Source of the DNA: Ricinus communis
Lineage: Eukaryota > Streptophyta > Magnoliopsida > Malpighiales > Euphorbiaceae
Assembly: GCF_019578655.1 (NCBI RefSeq)
Contig: NC_063263.1
Coordinates: 2,728,001 to 2,792,000 of the forward strand
Direction of reading: 5' to 3'
DNA: 64,000 nt
Each line of letters begins with the position of its first letter. Position 1 is the stretch's first letter. The notes under the pieces are model-generated. The model saw nothing but the letters and a program-made list of their open reading frames with translations, did no database searches and was not told where the DNA came from. The translations under genes were made by a program, and so were the position numbers. Below are positions 59,923 to 64,000 of the stretch, one piece after another.

Positions 59923-62526
59923 CTGTTGTGGAATTCACACTCTCAAGTGAAGACTGAGTCCCATAGATATGATTAGGAGCCTTGTGGCTTTCAGGGTCCA
60001 AGAGTTGGTATCTAACCTCTGTATATTCGTTAGCTATAGAAAGATCATGTTCTAAAGTTTTGATCATACCTCTTTTGTCCCCAGTCCCAGTTGTAATAGC
60101 TGAAAAATTATCCAAGCTGTTAAAAAAGAAAATTATTATGGTAAAATTGCTAAAAGATTATTTAATTCTGATTTAAAATATTATACTCTTCCACTTCCAT
60201 AGTTGAAAGCAAAAGATTTACCAGAGCAGATAATTCTTAAAGAACAATAGCCATAAGACTTCAATTGGGTTGCAGGTGCAAAACTTGCTTGGACTCTATC
60301 TCCAGATCTACTAACCGTTACGGTGGATAACAGAGTCCAGCTTCTGCAATGTTATATTTTTTTAGGTCATCTCCAGATTAACCATCCAAGTTGTCAAGGA
60401 TGCCCACACACTACTGTTAGTTCAACAAAAGAACAAGTAGCTTCTTTTGATAAGCCAGTGTATACTTGCCCAATCCAACATATCTGAATCATCTGACGGC
60501 TGTTGAGTTGCAAAAGTGGCAATTACCACCACCCAGTTATCGTTAACATTCAGTCATTTTATAGCGTTAACCCTGGTCCTTGTCTGATACCCGTTTGGCC
60601 TCTTCTGCTGTCTAATTCAGTTGCGTTTCAAGGGGAAAAAGAAAAGCCACCACCACAACGTATCAAGAATTGTAAAAAAAATAAACATTGGTAGTATACT
60701 GCTCATGAAGAGGGTCTGTACAAATCCATAATCAGTATGCAAAAACTTAACAGCAGAAACTAACTAGAGACAAATTTAAATCAGACCAAACAAGATTCTG
60801 GAAAAAAAAAAAAGCAATCTCAATAAGGAAATTAACATGATTACTGACATTAGCAATCACTTTGAGCTCAGCCTAAATCAATAAATGGAACACTGAAGAC
60901 TCCAGCAAGCACTGCCTTCACCATGATGTTCTGATTGCCCTCAGTGATCATGCAAGTTTATCAGGTAGCTTCAAGGTGATGGCACTTTATTTCCTTGCTA
61001 CAATGAAGACAGTAGATGACAGCACTTCATTTCATTCTCAACTGTGTCATAAGATGAAAATCTCAAGTTTGTCTCAACTTTCAGGTATTCACAAAGAAAC
61101 TGATCGAACTCATAAAATACTGAAGGAAACTTCTGTTTTTACTCTTTGATTAAGATGCTGGGTATTCTATCTAGAACTGAGATTTTAACTTTCTTCTATA
61201 AACAAAGATAAGCCCACCATAATTACAAGATGGAGTGTTAGTATTCAAATACCAGGTTATGTTGACAATAGTTAAACATCATCTTACAAAGGGAGATCTT
61301 CAAGTTAGTTTTGAGTTTGCACCTGTCACATTCACAAAATCAGCAATTAGAATGCCATTGTGGGTAGAATACAAGACATTATATTTATGAACACAACATG
61401 AACATAATCACTATGATATTGTTACATATACAAGGAAATGTAGATGTGATAATGTGCAAGCATAATCAAGGACAACAATTGGGGGCTCTGCAGCTTCTTC
61501 TAAGCACATACCATTTCAAAGCCAAAAACATCTAGTGGAATTCAAACCAAAATTGAAACTATTAACCAATTTTAAGAAAAAGCGGACCCACGCGAATCGC
61601 GTTTTCGATCTTGTATATATGCAACTTGAATTCGGGACAGCTATTCGGAATCTTAGTGAAAGACTGGATTTGTTATCTAGGAGAGTAAGCAAGCTACCTT
61701 GCTTGCATTCTATATTAAGAGAAGTTTAGCCTATTCTACAATGTCATGGAGTTATGACAGTAATGACCCAAGAACATTTTCACTCATCAGCCAACTACTG
61801 AAGCATTTGAAGCCTGTATTTTGCCCAAAGAAAATTCTACCTTTCCATGGAAGATCTAAGAACTGCACAAGGAAAAGATGTAGCAGAGCACATATGTAAT
61901 ACCCCGTTCCCTCTAGAAAGAGACTATTAATATGTGTACAAGGGTCTTAACTGAACTACTTGTAACAAAAAGAGGTTGAATTTTGAGCCACGCGTAAAGG
62001 CTCCCCACTGTGCCGAATTATTAGGCTAGTGATCCACATGGGATTGGCTCTTGACAAAGTATGGACATGGAAACTCGTGTACTCTCAAAAAGTAGAGAAT
62101 TTCACAATTAGCTTTGACAACTCTCCACGCATATATGTTATTTTTTTACTGATAACAAAAAACAAAAGTAAAGAATTTGCATGAAAAGGTGAATGAATCT
62201 TCTCTTGGACTCTAGCTACCAAAGAATCACTTGTATGTAACTGTACTATTTAAAGCACTAAACCAAGCACATAACCTACTCAAGATAGCAAAAGGCTAGT
62301 ATTGCTTATCAGAAAATAATTATGAAGATTATCTGTACTTTTAACCACACAGTGGTAGTCAGTTGAGTCTGCAAGAAGTTTAACTAAAAGAACTCAAATG
62401 TACATGCCAGGATATAAATTGCAAACGCATTTCCAAAATGCCTACCAGAACTGAAGGAGAAAAGGCAAGTATAGAGGGAAAAAAGGGTGAAACTTCCTAA
62501 CAAAGGACAAAGGAGAAGACTTACTT
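59923..62526. other. Intergenic region between RopGEF and F-box genes
   Basis: Probable 3' UTRs of the two convergent genes at the edges. Several 60-100-codon frames (59982, 60503, 61535, 61699) show no domain. No RNA gene was recognised. Confidence 0.5.
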
Positions 62527-63735
62527 CTAATGATGTTGAAGTAACCAGTGTGGAGGTGGCCAGAACATCTTGGCATATTCAGGATAGTTCCCTAAAGGTC
62601 CTATACAACCAGTCTCCAAATCAAACACACCTATATCTCTTCCTGCCAATACTCCATCATCTCCCCCATTCGCCCTCAGATTCTCATCCCGTGAATAGAA
62701 GAAATTATCCACAAAAAATATGCAATTTCCTTTACACCCAGACAGATCAGAAACTGATGCCGAAAATGTAGAATCATCACCCAAAAACAACACACGATCA
62801 CCCAAACTTTTCACTTCAATCCAGGTCTGCGCTTCTTTATCCAACTTAAACACCTTAAATCTCACTGTCCTCTCGCTCATATACTGAGCAAGATGCTCCA
62901 AAAATTCCTCACCAAAACTCAAACCCCCTTCGGCAGTATCAATACTCAAATACATATCAACTAACAATAAATCACCCAAGGACTCGACCAAATACTTCTT
63001 ATCACCACCAAAAACAGGATTTGCAATCAAACCCAATTCAGTATTCAATCTAACAATCACAGTCCTGCCTGTATTATCAACAGCATAAAAGTTCCCTTTG
63101 TAAACAATCACATCATCATAAGGAGAAGGCATATCTTGTATAATTGTCCATCTTCTATCACCACTTTTAAACATGGCTAATTTCCCTGAAACATGAATAG
63201 TAAGCAGCACAAAATCGTTCTCATTTTCATAATTTAACCAAATCATTACCACTTTCTCCATGTACAGATTACCAGCGTCACTGAAAGAAGGTGAACTAGA
63301 TTTATAATTAACATGATGAAGAACATATTCTTGACCCAATTCAAAGACCCGAAAGTTAAATAAATCAAAAACGCGTGGAAAGTCATTGGGTAAAGAATTT
63401 AACCTATACCTTGATAAAGGATTTAAGAGGTGTTTTCTTTCTGGGATACCTTCTTCTATTTTGACTAACCACCCATCTGGGTCGGTTTGGTTATGGGAAT
63501 TGGGTACTCCAATTAGGAATATAGTTCGTCTGGTGAGATAGAATCCGAAGGAGGTACATGAGATTCCATCGTTTGGGAGTATACGGAAAGTGCCTGATAA
63601 ACGCCGGCGTTTTGGGGATACAGAAGATCGCCATGAACTGCAAACGGAGCGGAACCTAAGGATATCAATGGAGGTGTCAAAGCATTTGGAGATTTGTTCT
63701 AAGAGGTCTTTCGGGAGATTGGTCCATTCTGCCAT
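62527..63735 (-). CDS. F-box protein with DUF295 (SKIP23-type)
   Basis: Intronless, 402 aa. The Met at 63735 is chosen because it starts MAEWTNLPKDLLEQISKCFD, the typical F-box opening; an in-frame upstream Met at 63912 would add 59 unrelated residues. The F-box covers about residues 4-45 (LPKDLLEQISKCF, ILRFRSVCSSWRSSV). The DUF295 region (about 215-375) contains RFKVFKLDKEAQTWIEVKSL, GDRVLFLGDDSTFSASVS and CKGNCIFFVDN, then the terminal WPPPHWLL. Such proteins are substrate adaptors of SCF ubiquitin ligases through an SKP1-binding F-box. The target is unknown. The gene is convergent with the RopGEF gene. Confidence 0.95.
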   Translation of the reverse strand: MAEWTNLPKDLLEQISKCFDTSIDILRFRSVCSSWRSSVSPKRRRLSGTFRILPNDGISCTSFGFYLTRRTIFLIGVPNSHNQTDPDGWLVKIEEGIPERKHLLNPLSRYRLNSLPNDFPRVFDLFNFRVFELGQEYVLHHVNYKSSSPSFSDAGNLYMEKVVMIWLNYENENDFVLLTIHVSGKLAMFKSGDRRWTIIQDMPSPYDDVIVYKGNFYAVDNTGRTVIVRLNTELGLIANPVFGGDKKYLVESLGDLLLVDMYLSIDTAEGGLSFGEEFLEHLAQYMSERTVRFKVFKLDKEAQTWIEVKSLGDRVLFLGDDSTFSASVSDLSGCKGNCIFFVDNFFYSRDENLRANGGDDGVLAGRDIGVFDLETGCIGPLGNYPEYAKMFWPPPHWLLQHH

Positions 63736-64000
63736 TTTTTCCAGGTGTGAGTGACTTCCCCAGGAAAGCGTACGAAAATAAAAAGGAGCTGCGGGAAGAA
63801 GGCAAATAAAGTTATGGACGGGGCCACGGGTTCTATATGAGTTTGTGATTTCGGCTCGCTGTATTTGGGCTGCGATACAATTAGTGCGTCTATATATGAC
63901 AGTCCATTCCAATTGGACCTTAACTCATATAAATGCGAAAATGCAGTAAAAAATATGATTGATCACTTTGCAAGTTTGAATGTTCAATTATCATTATCTT
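63736..64000. other. 5' flank of the F-box gene
   Basis: Presumed 5' leader and promoter of the minus-strand F-box gene. An in-frame open stretch continues upstream of the chosen start to 63912 but has no family features. Confidence 0.5.

Noticed and set aside
59577..60115. Minus-strand frames opposite the RopGEF last exon
   Set aside because: Antisense shadows of the RopGEF C-terminal exon and its 3' UTR.
1..64000. CRISPR arrays, operons, riboswitches and bacterial-type signals
   Set aside because: The window is plant nuclear DNA; the tandem arrays have no spacer/repeat structure of CRISPR type and genes are spliced monocistronic units.

Overview
This is a stretch of AT-rich plant nuclear DNA. 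The genes have spliceosomal introns and belong to plant families (SKU5-like cupredoxins, GDSL lipases, a USP-RLCK kinase, a PRONE RopGEF, a DUF295 F-box protein). Cassandra-type TRIM, Ty1/copia, Ty3/gypsy and DUF1985-Ulp1 relics point to a dicot with a moderately repetitive genome. The exact species cannot be fixed from sequence alone.

Layout. (1) 1.6-11.8 kb is a gene-dense block: an SKU5-similar monocopper-oxidase-like gene (+, 8 exons, 540 aa), a GDSL esterase/lipase (+, 5 exons, 356 aa), and a convergent receptor-like cytoplasmic kinase with an N-terminal USP-like domain (-, 6 exons, 535 aa), whose catalytic-loop Asp is replaced by His. (2) 12-19.7 kb is gene-poor, with a PBS/PPT-bearing LTR relic, a heavily deleted Ty1/copia element, and a gypsy LTR-like block. 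(3) 19.9-21.9 kb holds a CCDC124/Lso2-like gene (-, 3 exons, 229 aa) whose last coding exon is only 12 nt. (4) 22-40.5 kb is a nest of mobile DNA: a decayed DUF1985-Ulp1 gene, a 62-bp tandem array, a 26-bp minisatellite split by a decayed Ty3/gypsy element, a Cassandra solo LTR with a perfect 5-bp target duplication, a roughly 670-bp palindrome at the gypsy 5' end, and a pair of old direct repeats. (5) 40.7-44.2 kb is a TTC4/Cns1-type TPR co-chaperone (+, 8 exons, 361 aa) with an apparent U12-type AT-AC intron. (6) 44.2-56.2 kb is intergenic, with an inverted cluster of four AT-rich MITE-like repeats, a full-length Cassandra TRIM and a 3-copy tandem repeat. (7) 56.3-63.7 kb has a RopGEF1-like PRONE exchange factor (+, 5 exons, 580 aa) and an intronless DUF295 F-box gene (-, 402 aa).

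The genes are independent single transcription units and no functional cluster is evident. The features most worth a second look are the nested repeats (5S-derived Cassandra LTRs, the palindrome, the interrupted minisatellite), the non-canonical introns (AT-AC, GC-AG), the 12-nt exon and the predicted pseudokinase. All exon structures were worked out by hand from reading frame, splice signals and remembered family alignments. Every junction given keeps the frame, but none has transcript support here.
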